Shown: positions 1 to 14,184, counted from the first letter of the stretch. The stretch: DNA of 64,000 bases from Poa pratensis (GCA_947311845.1 CAMZMU010000075.1:17645366-17709365); one strand, 5' to 3'. Program-made: numbers and translations. The notes: generated by a model from the sequence alone, not told the origin.

Positions 1-668
1 TACTAGTATTTTATAGGGACAGATACGATTATACACTTCAATCAGTAATTTACATGTACTTGGAACTCTAAAGATATTTCAGACAAATCCTCAACACACA
101 GCTAGACAGCCAGCCAAGTCGCCAAACAGTGACATTCAGAAAAGCAGCTAGCTTTCCTGCAGAGCCTCAGCCACAGCCACAGCCCAAACAAACACACCCT
201 AAAGCATACTACTACAAAACATTCTTTGTTGAGGGACAATACCACAAGAAGAAATCAGCAATAGGTTCAAACTATTTCTTTTCCTACATGAACAATTCTA
301 AACACAGACCATCTTTCAACGAGGAATCCTTGACACAATTAGGGATGTCTTCTTAACTTTACAAACAAACGGAATGTCGGTTCCAAGTCCAATACCATAT
401 CTCATGTACATCTGTGAACACCACCCCTCACAACACCCTTTTGCTGTACAACAATTGTGATATAAATCAGCATGCCGTTGCCTTGGAACCGCTGTCCCTG
501 GCACAAACTGCCAAATAGACATTCTTGAATTTCTTCACTTTCCCTCTTTGCAGCAATGAATATGAAACGGCATTCCGCTATCAAATACCAACACGGCCAT
601 CTCAAAGGAAACAACCAGCCTATTACAACAAAATTCTCTAACCTGGCTCTAATGTGCAAATTGGTATC
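1..668 (-). other. Downstream/3' UTR of the MED14 gene
   Basis: This stretch lies beyond the MED14 stop codon on the minus strand and probably holds its 3' UTR. I see no coding region of its own. The ORFs here are short, overlap on both strands and match nothing I recognise. No polyadenylation site can be assigned with confidence. Confidence 0.4.
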
Positions 669-3600
669 TCATGAAGCAGTTGAGCCAGCCGAGAGTGGTC
701 CGTCTCTCAGCTGCTGCAGACAATGTTGTAGTTGCTTTTGTATCATCTCAGCAACCATTCGCAACCTTCCCTGGCCGGGTTCTCCAACAACAGCAGTCCC
801 ATTTACAGTCTCTACTGCCCTCGCGACCTTCTGCTTACATCTTTCCCAATCTTCATATTGCAACCAGCAAGCTCTCCCACCATGGCTCCCATTTATTGCA
901 AGGAATGATATGTGGTTACTGTCTCCAAAAGAATACCTCAGTCTCACAGATACACAATATGGAAGCCAGGCGGCTCCGCCAGCTACGTTCATGTGAGGAA
1001 TGAGAGCATGGTCAAGTACAAATGTGAGAGCAAACTCTACTGAACTGTGGGCTCGATCGTGATGAATATTGCTCTTAGCTAAAGAGCTTTCTGTGTTATC
1101 ATCTGAAGCGGATCCTGAGTGATTTTCCAAACAAAGCTCAATGCGAGCCCTCTGAGCAGTGGCAATGTCACCATGAGCCTGGGAAAACCCTTTTTTCCAA
1201 GTAATCAGCTTCAAAAATTCTCGCAGTACCGATATCGGTAACGTAAGCAAAGTGATAAAAGAAGCAACTCTAGAAGCATCATATGGTTCAGAGGCAACAC
1301 GCCTGCTGAAATAATCACATATCTCGTTAATCTCTGCCGCTGTTAGCTCTTCCTGAGCATTGCTCTGAGCTTGCTGTTGCTGTTGTTGGTGATGAAATCG
1401 CTTAACACTCAATACTTGTAGAAGCAGTTGAACCCGATGGACACTAACTGCAAATACATAACCTCTACAAGAAAAAGACGACAAGTATCAGAAATACGAA
1501 TTTTCAAATGGTCGATACACAAAATAAATAAACATCAGTATAATATCATTATCTGGTAAACATATAAAGTAATTGGACGTAAACAAAAAATGGAACATTA
1601 CCATTTAATGCATGATGAGTAATACAGAAGGATAAATGAATGTAATGTAACATCGTTCATCAACGGAATATAGCTAGAAAAGGGCACTATTGTCCAATGG
1701 GGAAAAAAGAGAAAACTCAATCTGTTTACACTAGATTGCACACAGAAACTGCCTAATAGATATCAGCTGAACCAAAATAGTATTGAAATGCAAACAATAA
1801 TGATTGATGGAATAAGAATCTGATGCTAGACTTCAGTTTCAAAATGAAGCGATGTATTATGATAACCTTACCCCACATAGAACCGCAGTGCAGGCTGCTC
1901 TTGATCCAAATTCAGTAGAGCCCCTTCATTGTCCTTCAAAATTGACCCCAATATCTCTTTCAGAAGTTCAGGCAACTGCGCAAACAACCATAGAACTCCA
2001 AGGTACTTAAGAATCCCTCTTAACACCTTCTTGAGAGCTGCCAACGGAACCCAACCACCACCGTACCCACCATCATCCCCAAGCCCAATGAAGGCTGTGT
2101 TCAGTTCTCCTTTAATATGAACAGGAAGGCCAGTTCCAGGTGTTAGTCGCACAGAGGCTCCACCAATGCCTGAAGCAAGTCCTGAAGAAGACAACATGGC
2201 ATTTCCTGCTCGACTCAAACTAGCTGCTACATGGTTAGCAACGCTAGAAGTTGGCCTGGACATAGCAACACCAGGGGTAGCATTCAAACGATTTGCACTA
2301 GGAGCAGACTGTGGAGCTACAGCACTAGTATTTAAGTGTGGACCAGGCTGTGTAGCATTCATGAAAGGGGGTTCAAGAGCATTTAGACCCTGAGCAACAT
2401 GCTCCATTATGAAAGGTCTAAACTGTGGACATGGCAACGATCCACCAACTGAAGGCCCACCCTTAGGAGGGGTTGCTGGCTGTAGCCAAACCTGATCCCC
2501 AGCAAAGCAACGCATGTCAACAGAAAACTTCTTGCGATATATAATGCGTATCCAGTATGGCCCACGAAGCACGACAGAAACATCAAAAGGCAGCAACGAA
2601 CTAGGAACAAGTCCAGGTCCACCCCGTCCAGCAGCGGAGAGCATGGCAGCAGTGTGAAGAGTATGACCACCCAAATTAGCAGCAGCATTTGATGGGGCAG
2701 ATGCATGATGCATAGTTGTTGCAGATGAACCATTTGTTAGTGGCCCCTGTGAAGGGACATTATTAGTTTGCTTTGGTATTGAGCTGTATCCAGACGAAAC
2801 CGTCACAGGCATCCGTGCAGGACGGATTGCACCCCCAAGAGCAAGTAATGGCCCTGCTGTTAGCCGGATACAATCCAAGAAGGATGCTACCTCACCACCA
2901 TTCACGAAATCCTCCAAAAACTGCATTTACATAAACATGAATACACAATCAGTTAAACAAATGGAATAGTCGATGCGTAAGCACACTGTGTGTATCTGTA
3001 CATATATGCTATGAACAAATGTGGGTCAACTGGAACAGCTCGTTTGGCAGTACAGAAAAGAACATGTCGAAAACGAAAAGTATTGCTATCCTTTCAGCTT
3101 TCATAATAAATGACACTATACGTCATGACCCGAAGAAATGTAGAAGATTTTTTTGCAATAGGAACCCGAACTGAAAAATGCAGCATGAAGAATTGAGTTG
3201 TCATGTAAAGTACGAATATTCATACAGAAAAAGTCCATGTCCTGTTTTTGATAGTAGGAATAAGAGGCTATGCAATGCAATAGAAAAAACATATAAAATT
3301 GCAGGCACTAGAAACTTCGTTTTGTTTTTCGAGAAGAACGCTTGAAATTATTTTGATATTTTTTTGTTAAATACATAATGATAACAATTATTCAAAAATA
3401 TATGTTACAAAAAAATGTTAGCATGAACTTTTACTGTTGAAATATTCAGAAATCAATTACATGTATTCATCACAATCATGAAGTATGCTGTTTTGAAACA
3501 AGGGTACACATGAGAATGACTTGAAAAATACTAGTAGTAGGCAGGCAGTAACAAACTTTGACATGCTGAAAGATTCAAACATCATTTACTTGTACTCATC

Positions 3601-6600
3601 TCATGTATGCTCTTTTGGAACATAGTGTAAGCATGAACGGACCTTGGTGTGTGGCCAAAGCTGGTCAGGAGAAACATGCATCGTGCAACCTGTCTTAGCT
3701 GTTTCCCATTCGACAACAAAGTGAACCATTGGCATGTGGCCATAACTGAACCAAAAGCTCATTAGACCAACAGCTTCAATCCTGAATGGTTTTCCCATCT
3801 GTTCAGATAGCCTGTCAGCAGCATCACTATGGCCTTTATTAACAGACTGTAATTTAATCCCCACAGATACCTGATTGTCATCTAGCTTATCATCATGTTT
3901 CACACCGATCAATCTTCTCATTCCACGAGCAAACACACGTGCATTGGCAAGCCGTCGTAAATCTGAGTAAAGCCTCTGAATACTATCTGCCTCAACAGTG
4001 CTATAAATTAAAACAACGCCGTCTGCATCAAAAGAGATATGTGAATCCATCTCAGACGTGTTCGCTATGCGTACACCAACACCCCACGGGGTCGTGGTGG
4101 TTCCGCCGTTGAGTTCCCAAAGTTCCCTGAAATGAGGATCGTTTATCCTAACGTCCCATGACATGCTTCCAGCCTTACCAAGGCGTAAGCATATGTGTTT
4201 CCAAGAATCATCTTGAGCGAAAGGCAACCTTAACCAAAGATTCGAGGATGGTGACCGCATGCCCACTTCTTCGACATACGGAATAGCAAGAGAATCCATC
4301 TGGGCAGTTAGTTGAGCATGCTTGATGCATAGTGAACAGTGCCTTATGACATGTAGTAGTACTGAAGCATATACAGTTGCTGGAACACAATTATTTCCCT
4401 CAGCGAGAATATTTCCATGGGTGAGACTGGTTCCTGATTGCGAACTAGAAGAGTATGCTTGCAAAGGAAGGGAACTCTTCACTGATTCTGATATTCTTCT
4501 TCGCTTACTTGGCTCACTGGATTTCAGTCCTTGCAGTGAAGGGAGATCCAGTAGGAAATTTGAAAGAGAGCGCTTTCGAGGTGCACAATCAGCGCCGACG
4601 GTGATGACCCTCCCTAACCCTGTAAATTGCACAAGTACGATGAATATGTAGTAATAGTAATGTAACCTTATCTAATCTATCATATAAAAGTTTTAAGTAA
4701 ATACAGTAGCTGAGCCTAGCTCAGTTGGTGGGAGACAGGTTTGAGTCCTCTTCAACCCAAATTTGGGTGCTTATTTCTTCTATTAATGAAAGTAACATTC
4801 CTCCTATGCATCTAGCAAGAGAAACTTTCCGTAAATACCTTCAATGGTAGGCGAAGATCGAACCAAATGAGCAGGCAACGAGTTCTCCAGACTGCCTGAA
4901 TATGAGCTTTGAGGAGGGTTTTGATTACTGTTAACCTTGCTTGAAGGGACGAGCTGAAGTGGTTTATTTCCATCTGCAATACCATGCTCACTTGGAGAGC
5001 TCAACGTGCTCAGGTCATGATTAGATTTAGAGTTTGATAACTTGGTAGCAGGGTTTGAAGAGGAAAAGGTGTTTGTATTCTGCAAATGTCTCAAACTAGT
5101 AGGGAAATAGCTGTTCAAACTGATACTAGGATGAACTATTGAGGTATTATTAGCTTGGGAATGCGATAAGGATCCATCCTGCATCGGTGAGATTGCTCTG
5201 ATGCTTTCTCCTTGAAGACCAAGTGAAAAAGAGCCCATAGGAGAAGCAGAAAGCAAACTAGAACCATGTCCACATTCAAATATCTCGTCAACGATAGAAG
5301 AAAAAGATGGTGAACAAGCAGGTAGCAGCAGAAGAGGATCAACCATATTCTGAACAGGAAGTCCATTGTCTATCATGTCATCACGGTTCTCTATACTTTG
5401 CAGGGTGTGCAGCTTCGCATCAAAAAGATTTGTATTTTTTTCATATTTAATTGTTTGCATCTGCCCAACATCAATCTTATTTACCCTCGTGGCTTCTTTA
5501 GCATCTATATTTGAATTAACCTTATCACTTGCGTCAGACTGTGTCTCGAGCAAATGAAATATAGGCCTGAAGTCCTTATCAAGTTGCATCAGCAGATAAT
5601 AAGCATTTGCGCATTGAGGAAATCCCATGACCATCAAATCTGAACCATGTAATATGGCATTTGGAATCTTTAGAGTACCCTGAGACTGCTCATAAACCTG
5701 GAATAAAACAAGAGAGTTTTATCACTTAATATCTGGAGCCAAAGAAACTTGGCATATTCAAGTAACTATCCAGGCCATATAAAGGAGAATATCGACCGAA
5801 TTAATACAGCCATAGAATCTTATCAGCTCCCCGATGTTATTTGTCATAAGATTGGTATGCTTGGTTGAATATCCCACATTCCCACACAAAAGATGCTGCT
5901 CCAAAACAGACTTGTTCATGGGAGTCCATGAGCCCAGCTTCAAGCCCAATAAAACCCGCATAAACTGACTTAATAATAGAAAACAGTTGGTTTTTAGGCC
6001 AGGGCCTGACCCGCTGGACGTTCAAGGGTACACTTTCCAAGGATTGACGTTCCACGGCCTTCAACATGTCTACTACAAAACCATGAGAGCTTCAGAGCTT
6101 AAAGCCCGAAGGTGGGCACTTAGAGCTGTGACTAGGCCACTAGGGCTGGAGAGCCCTAGGCGCAGGTGTAGGGATGAGAGGACAAGGAGACGTAGATAAT
6201 ACTGCTATTTCCTCCAGGTGATGGGAAGGGGAGCGTAACTTCCTAGACCTTGCTCTGCTACTACCCTTTTCTTCCACTTGCTGCTGGACTGTACAAATAT
6301 GTTATTCTACCGTAAGACCAATCCTACAAGTGGGATTGAGGATAAATGGGCTGGGAGCTGAGGATGGTGCTAGAACCAGAACCATCCCCTATTAACATTT
6401 TACACACAAAGCCTTTTCATTTGAACTATATACGATTTTACACATTTATAGAATCCCCACCACCACCTCCCCCAGGCCCACACACACCAATACAATAGAA
6501 TTTGTGTACTGGTAAATGAACAGCATGCACTCATAGATGGCGACTAGGTTATAAAATTTAACATCAGAATTTCACCGTTGACTTTAAAGCACTAAACACT

Positions 6601-9600
6601 TATATAAGTTATAGATACATAATACTTATTACCAAGTATTCTCCTGACAAAGCAACCCATGATGTCACGTGCCCAATCTGGAATTTTCTACTGATATAAT
6701 TGGTTAAAATGGCAAAACCGCAAATGCACACATCTCATGGTGGCATTGTCTTAGATATAGAGATTATAAATTATAATAATGCTGCATCAGCTTATATATT
6801 CAGAAGTTAAGACATTACAGTATGATCAAGATAGTTGACTACCTTAAGGCCAAAAAAACTTCCAGTAGCTGCAAGTAAATGGAGGATGCTCCTTGTCCTT
6901 AAGCTTGAGAAAACCTCAGTCGCTGTGGTACTGCCTTTGTTCAGAGCTTCTTCCCAATCCAGCAGCGCAGAAGGTGGTAAGATATTTTTTGGTGATTGTA
7001 GGAGGAAACAACCACTCCTAATAAAGAGAGAAATAAGTTGCAATACTGTGAATCTGAAAAAGGCCTGTCTGGATTACATCGTGAGGCCTAAGCATGAATG
7101 TATTACCACTATAAAATATCTAGTATTCAGTGGATCGTGCTACAAGCTAATTCAGTACGATTATAATCGATTCCCTACACTCAAGGACAATATCGTTCAA
7201 AAATCGCATTTTGAAGCAGTACCAAGCTCTGGATTCTGGAGAGATGTGTGGGATCATACTTATTTAAACACCATTTTGTAGCAATTGTTTGCAAGTGGGG
7301 AAGGGAAACATGCCAACAAGTGAAAAACAGCCTAGCCATCAGTTTTAACTTCAAGGATAAGTCCTATGAGTAAGGAAATTAGAAAGGCTATGATTTAGGA
7401 AAATCAGCAGTAGAAATGTAATACATGGTATCAATCGTCTAAAACTTGATTGGAGTGCCTATCATGATGATGTCGCATATGGATTGGTACGAGTAGGGAG
7501 ACTAAGGATATGCGACCCTCATCTATCCGCTGGACCTGATTCTGAGTTGGAAGACAATCTGAGGCTTATATGGAAGTTCGAACCAAGATTAATTTTTTAT
7601 TGTTGAATAAATATGATGTGCCTGATCTCTTATGTATAGAACGGAGCCAGTTCCAACAAACAAACCTAACAGAAGGAAACTAATCTTGTTTAATCCCATC
7701 TTACACTAAAGAAGAAACCGACAGCTAATACTGATTTAAAAAGAACCCATGACTGATGAACAGAGTGATCTCAGCCAATCTATAGGTATAACAGTGTGAT
7801 CCTACAAGCTACGAAAATGAGGCAAGGAAGAACCTAATAGGTGGTGGATTTACAAGTGAAAAGATTGGTTCCTAAAAGAAGTTATCAAACACTAGTCACT
7901 AGGCCTATAGCCAATAAGTTAATTCATAACAACACCAGTAGTGGTGAGTGTTGTCAAACCTGATATTTACTCCAAGACCAATATATGCTTGACCATATGC
8001 CCTCACTTGAAGCACTTCATTTCCACAAAAATCTGCAAAGCCCGCTTTCTCTACTTTCTGCACTCATCAGCATGTCAGGGACTACAAACGTCAGCAAAGT
8101 AATAATATAATTCTTAAAGTGAAGCTTTGGAAACAATGAACAAAATAATTCGCATAGCAGTCTTCTCAAAACACAAAGGTACACGAGCATAATATTTTGT
8201 ATCATTACCTTATGTGGTGCCTTTGCTACGTCAACATCTTGTTTCAGGATAACATCTTTGGGTGACTGAGAAATGTGCACATTTTTGCACAGTTGTCTCT
8301 GAATATCAAGAAGACGTGTGTGTCTATTGCAAGCAATTGCTTTTAAAATGAGTTTCTCAACATCAATGCAGCACAGATCAAGAGCAAGATTAGCTTCTTT
8401 ATCTGTCGAAGGATCAAGTATAAATGAACTATGCTGAGATTTTATCTGCATATCTTGCCCTGCCTCAATTTTGATAAATGGGGATAAATCAGATTCTGCT
8501 GGGCCACTGTTTTTTTCATCTAACCAGTAATGCAATTTCAACCTAGGTAATTTAAAACCACTTGAATCCAACTCCCCATCTTGAGCAAGCTGCATTTGAG
8601 CGGCATTTCCAGTTTGTCCTGTGGTGCTGTCATCGATAAGTTCAGATCTTATTGCTTCTTTCCACCTTCCCTGTCGAAGAACCATAGCCTGACTAATAAT
8701 AGTGTCCATAGCAAGTGAAATACTAAACTCGTGAAGTCTAGCATACAACACAGAGAAGGGATTCTCAGAAACTGCCATTCTTCTTTCTATATCATCACCA
8801 AGAAAAAACATCCAACTTTCTTCCAGCTTAATAGGGCCTTTCTTCTCACCAACAAGCAACTCCATGTGCAATATCCTCCATAAATCTAGGTTACCACGGT
8901 AACCTAATGTAAGGAGAACTTTAAATTCTCCATCGACACGAAAAACAGCTACTCCATCAGTTACTGAAACGTTAGATACTTCCTTGGGTCTTGGAGTCAC
9001 AAGTATTTTGTAGCGTACACTGGTGTCCAACTTCTGCAAAGCATGTTTTTCTTCATCTGGAGAAAGTTTATTCTGGCTCCCTATGTCTTCTATACATCTT
9101 GGCAACCTCTGATAACTTCCTGTAAGCATAACTTCTAAAGCAGAAGGAACATCAAACGTAGGAGCTCGTGCTTGTTGCAACCCCTCATGCATAAAGAACA
9201 GTGAGTCAGCAGTTTGGGTGAAGCATGTTTCATGGCTGGAAAGAGTCGATCCAAGTTGCTGACAGTACTGAACCAAAGGAACCTGCATATATTAAAAGTA
9301 ACCATCTTAATTACACAATTAAAAGTAACGAAAACAATTCACATCATAATGCTTCCAAGCCAACTAGTCCTTGTTCTTTTTTTGAGAGGAAAGACCACTT
9401 TAGTTTAGGATGATATTGATAAAAAAACTACAAAAGACTTCAGGAAGGAATGCATGGATTGTTCAATCAACCTTAATAATTTCATGTTCGAACTAAAATG
9501 TGCAAGGGCACAACAAAAACAGAAGTTTGTTGTGAATATTAGCATCTGCGCTTTAATTTTGACAATTCATTTTACCATATTGTTTGCAAGTAATTTCTAC

Positions 9601-10876
9601 TTCTCCCCTTTCTACGAAAGAAGATTAAAATTTAACTTAAAAACTTTATACGGATATTATGTCACTAAGTTAAGGGCTAGAGTTTAAAATATATACCAGA
9701 AATTCCATTTTGGTTTTGTATCCAGTATAATATGCTTTGCATGGTTCGCCAAACCATTAATTTAAAAACAAGTAATGTACAACAGTATAACTGCCAGGGA
9801 AGACAATTTAAAGAACGTACTGCATATCTGAGGAACTATGTAGGAAGTGTATATATGTGGATGTTTTGGGGTGCAAATGGACTTATTCCTATTTGGGTTT
9901 TGAATCCAATGACAAGAATCAAGAAAGCCCAAGACATGCATGATTTTTTCCACAAAATAGACTCAGGTTGCTGGGCACATATAAGCAAGAAGAAATAGCC
10001 AACCAAATGAAGTGACAAATAATTTAATCAAGGAAAAAATAAACAGCAATATTGAAAAAATCATTGGCCTACATTGCAACAAACAAATCCAAAAATGTTC
10101 CTTGATGCACTTGCTCGATCCGGACAGCCGAGAGATCACCAAATTCATCACCAAAGCAACTTAATCCCTAAAACACTAATATTGTTACAACTAAGCCATG
10201 TTTTTTCTAAGTTGACGATGTTCACATAAATTAAATTCAACAAATAGTTATACTGCATGCGTAAAAGGCTGAACCGAATTGTTGGCTGGGAGTCACACAA
10301 TGATACGTTTGTGTTAGGAAAGTTTGACCAAATTAGCTAGTGTCTGGTTCCTAGCAAATGTTGTGGAGTGCCGAACTTAGCCCACCGCTAGTCATACACT
10401 CATTTGTGTGCTAAGTTTTGAAGCGGTTGAGCAAACAATTTGTCCACAACAAAAATGGGTGGCATAAACAGTTTGGTTCAACTATTATTCTACCAACGTG
10501 AGGATTCCACCGAAACAGCCCCTAGATCCAGCAGTTCACCTGTCTAATTCACCACACTACCATGGGCAACAAGGCCACTAGCTTAGCTAGGGAAAACCGA
10601 AAACGACCTAGTCCCAAGCAACACGGACCTGCTGGCACCACTTGGCGAGGACATGGAGGCGGAGCATGCGCTGGCGGGTGCGGGCGATGAACTTGAGCAG
10701 GTCGATTTTCTTCTCGGAGTCGGACCGCTGCCGCCCGCCGCCGCCGTAGGCGCCCTTCCCGTCGGACCCCGCCTGCGACTTCTCCACCAGCTCCCGCAGC
10801 GCCAGGTAGGACTCCTCCGCCGCCCGACGCACCACGGAGCCCAGCTCCACCGTCTGGTGCCCCAGCTCCCCGCCAT
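669..10876 (-). CDS. MED14: Mediator of RNA polymerase II transcription subunit 14 (MED14, STRUWWELPETER-like)
   Basis: MED14 is the large scaffold that joins the Mediator head, middle and tail and relays activator signals to RNA polymerase II in the nucleus. Coding exons read from GT-AG junctions on the minus strand are about 10876-10629, 9282-8209, 8032-7960, 7017-6843, 5697-4839, 4619-3643, 2920-1872 and 1464-669, giving roughly 1,750 residues, the usual plant MED14 size. Recognisable family segments include ELGHQTVELGSVVRRAAEES and FIARTRQRMLRLHVLAKWC in exon 1, NILPPSALLD and SILHLLAATGSFFGLK in exon 4, GSDLMVMGFPQCANAYYLL in exon 5, and YVFAVSVHRVQLLLQVLSV in exon 8. Ser/Asn-rich low-complexity stretches fill exons 5 and 7. 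Two oddities stand out. The only nearby ATG (10876-10874) is one frame off the conserved N-terminus, and exon 2 (phase 0) does not join exon 3 in phase (one extra base needed). Exons 3 to 8 join cleanly. Family identity is very secure; integrity of the 5' part is not. Confidence 0.93.
4711..4790 (+). mobile_element. tRNA-derived SINE fragment in a MED14 intron
   Basis: Between MED14 exons 5 and 6 the plus strand has an A-box-like CCTAGCTCAGTTGGTGGGAG and, close behind, a B-box-like GGTTTGAGTCC. This is the internal Pol III promoter arrangement of tRNA-derived SINEs. No cloverleaf can be folded from the short spacing, so it is not a functional tRNA gene. I could not identify target-site duplications. 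It may be a truncated SINE or a tRNA relic. Confidence 0.45.
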
Positions 10877-11249
10877 CGCCGCGGCTAGGGTTTCGGCCTC
10901 GGCCTCGGCCTCGGCTCCCGCGAGTAAGGTTTCGGGAGGAGATCAGGGCCACCGTTTTGTAAAGGCGAGGAGGTGGTGGAGGGCGGCCGGGCGATACCCG
11001 CCGGCGACGAATCGGCGGCGGCGGCGGCGGGCCGCGCGGGGTGGCCGGGTGGGATCGGAGCTTTCGTTTCTGCTCTCTGGGTCGGGCCCGAACGGAGCGT
11101 GCGACCAGCCTAAAGTCGACGGGATGACGAGGTTCCGCGTATATGCTGGCCGTCGATCGGGGAACCGACGGTTGGATGGAAACACGGCTCGGGACGCAAA
11201 CTCCACCGTCATACGCAAACAGAAGAAACATTTGCAAGTGTGAACGACG

Positions 11250-13008
11250 TGTGAAGAAAAGGTACTTTCTCGCTGTCCCTAACATCTGTGATTTCATCTA
11301 TGGTATATAATTTTCGCAAAAAAAAATCTATGGTATATAATCATTTGCCAAAGCTTTTTTCCCTCATTGTTTGTCCTTCTCTTCTTCCTGCGACACCTTG
11401 GCCATACCGGGAAACAACAATTAAACCATGTTACAACTGCATGAACCTTCTATCGCAATTGTCTCCTCAAATCATGGAATAGACAACATATATTTTCCTA
11501 CAATAAGAAAGAGAAAGAAATGCTTCCTTTTGTCCGATGTAGTTACAGCTCGAAGGGGGGCCTCCATGAAACTTATGCGCTACAATCTTCCTCATTTGAT
11601 TTCATTGAGAATGAACATGTGCAGCTACAAAGTTATAAAGTATTGAACATCGGATGAAGTACTCGATGTGTCAATCTTGAGTACTCTAGACGAAAAAATA
11701 ATCGAGCCTACCGTTCAATATCTCTGTTTTCCTTACCCTTTTCAACTACATTCCTACACCCAAATTTCAGATCTTCCCTTCTTTGCCCGGTCAAATCGCG
11801 TTGGTGTTGTTTCTCTTCCGCTTGTCGGTGTCGCTCCCACCGCCGCATCAAAACTATCCTTACCTTCATCTGATTGCGCTTTCGCTAACGAGGAAGCATG
11901 CAAATCAAAAGGGGGGATTTGAGGAGGTTATTTGGAGTGCGATAATCACCTCTTGAGAAGCTAAGTCGTGCTGGAGATCACAATCCTTCTCGACGTTGTA
12001 GTTCTTGTTCATGTCATCTAGTGTTGATGCCTCCGAGTCGGAAATTTGTAGCAAGACAAGCTTCTTTGATTCCTCTGTGGGCGGTGTTTTAAGTTTTTAT
12101 TTGACCTTGTTCAATCCATAAGATAAGCTTTCCCAATTTATCTATATAAACACAAACAAAAACGTGGGAGCGTGCATGAGGACAAATAGAAAATATAGGC
12201 CTTATATCCTCTAGGTGGGACCTTTTGTCGTATATTTCAACGAGGTTACGCACTCACTTTGTTTTGTGTGCCTTTTGAGAAAAATAATACTAATAATAAT
12301 GCAATTGTGGATCGAGCAAAGTCATTCAGCAAAGTTGATGATGAATCTTGAATTGCCACAGAGCCCATTAGAGAAACAACACAATATGATGCAACCAGAT
12401 TTTGAATAAACATGGTCATGATAAACTAAAACCAAACCAAAACATATAGTAAACGAACCTTACTCAATGGAACCTCTTTGAAACAAACCCATAGAGAATG
12501 TGAGCACGATGGCCGTAGAAGCCTATCTGCATATGCGATATGGAAATAAAGACCAAAGTATTAATTTTCCTAAAATTCACTGAAAAATCGCGAGCAAAAT
12601 ATGTAGTGTAGTTGCATTGCTCCCATGGTATACCAGCACAGGAGGAAAACATCAATTTGACTTTGCTATGCATACTCGTTGAGCTTTCGAGGGCGAGATG
12701 AGGATGCCATCTCTAGGAATCTCGACTCCAACAAGAGAAAGCCAACTATTTTCTATCGTTTCAATGTGAATTGTAACAATGTACGTGTATGAACCACATA
12801 TCCTCATTGGTTAAGAGAGTTCGGACTCAAATCCAGATGAAACAAAATATGCACAAAAATACCATGCATATCTTTTTCTATTTATATGCTTCTTAAGAGC
12901 ATGTGTATTCCAATTTACAATCATATAGAACTATATATGTGTAATCCATATGTGTCGCCATTTTCTTTTTTAAGCAAATTACACACTCGACTCAATGTTT
13001 TCATGGAT
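11250..13008. other. Intergenic region upstream of MED14, no gene recognised
   Basis: AT-rich sequence without a convincing coding region. A short direct repeat (atctatggtatataat) occurs at about 11298 and 11327. The MED14 promoter should lie in the GC-rich stretch of about 10890-11220 and just beyond it. No TATA box is clear there. Confidence 0.4.
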
Positions 13009-13013
13009 GAAAT

Positions 13014-13916
13014 TGTCGCAACAGTGGAACATGGGGTTCCCCTAGTACTGCCAAAATGGGTCCACCCCATGTGGGCCCAAGATGAAGATGGACAAGACCA
13101 AGACTCAAGTCAAGCTGGCGGGTTCACCGTCGGGACACGCAAGGCCTACGTCGACAAAGGGCTCCGGTCCTGGGGACCTGCCGGGTCCCCGAACCAAGCA
13201 AGAAGGCCAGGAAGGACCCGAGAGCCCGAGTCCCCGGCAGGAGGCCGGGCTCCCTCTCGGGTACTTCCCCACGTCCCTGTGGATAAGCTCGCCAACTCAC
13301 CGTAGAAGACTTGGGAAGCAAGGCGAAAACAGCGCGGGCGGGAAGCACGTCCCGTGGTGGTGTCAGCTCCTGTCCACCCCAAGGCGGACGCTCCCACCTA
13401 ACCCAAGGGAGACGCTAGGCTGAGGAGAGGCCACGTCTCCTCCTAAACTAGATGAGGAGGGTCCTTCACGCCCCTCACGTGACCCTGTGGCAACCCCTTA
13501 GCCTATAAAAGGAGGACCAAGGCACGGAGGAGGGAGAGGTCGGAGAAAGGACGAACCAGAGCAAGACTAGACTAGGGCTATGAAGGTAGAGAGGAAGGTG
13601 ATCTCCTCCGGGTCAGGATCTGTCCTTCTTCTACCTCCAGCCAAAACCCTTCCGGGTACCCCGTCCGGGAGGTTCCATTGTAAGCCACACTATGAAGAAT
13701 CCATCAATCCAGACATGCAGGAGTAGGGCTTTTAGCCTCCGGTGGCCTGAACCTGGGTAGCTCCTTGTGTCCCTTTGGTTGCATGCTTTGATCGTGGAGA
13801 GGAGAGCTTGATCTAGACTCCACCCGAGAAGACGATTCTCAGCCTCCTTCGCGCCCCGTGCCGAACCTAAAAGGGGGTATCCTATACTCCCGGTGTCCGT
13901 GCATCGAGACACGACA
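13014..13916 (+). mobile_element. Solo LTR, about 903 bp, with 5-bp target duplication
   Basis: The element starts TGTCGCAAC and ends ACACGACA, so it has TG...CA ends inside a TGTCG/CGACA inverted repeat. It is flanked on both sides by the identical 5-bp duplication GAAAT (13009-13013 and 13917-13921). A TATAAAA box sits at 13504-13510, which sets the plus orientation, with the R/U5 region after it. No internal retroelement coding or second LTR is adjacent. The element is therefore best read as a solo LTR left by recombination between the two LTRs of a retrotransposon. Superfamily (Gypsy or Copia) cannot be fixed from the LTR alone. Confidence 0.85.
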
Positions 13917-13994
13917 GAAATTCTACAAGTTAGGTCGGTTCTCTAACTCAATAAGATTGAATACCGCTTAAACATGTGTTGTGACACAAAGAAA

Positions 13995-14184
13995 ATATCT
14001 TGTATACCCTTCTAAAATTTGTAGCTCAAAATAATTTTCAAAAGAAAACTTCTACATTAGTCATTTTCAAGTATGATAACAGCCCATCCATATCTTATAT
14101 ACCCTTTTAAAATTTGTAGCTCCAGATAATTTTCAAAATAAAACCTCTACACTAGTCATTTTCAAGTATGAGAACAACACATAC
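13995..14184. repeat. 95-bp imperfect tandem duplication
   Basis: Two adjacent copies of about 95 bp (13995-14089 and 14090-14184) share the run from 'atatctt' through 'aaaatttgtagctc' to 'tagtcattttcaagtatga' with scattered substitutions. It lies directly between the first solo LTR and the ORF at 14185. No transposon termini were found around it. Confidence 0.75.

Noticed and set aside
10653..11243. Long plus-strand ORF (196 codons) opposite MED14 exon 1
   Set aside because: It is antisense to the conserved MED14 N-terminal coding and exists because of high GC content.
13082..13423. ORF of 113 codons within 13014-13916
   Set aside because: It lies inside the other solo LTR, where GC-rich LTR sequence is open in several frames.
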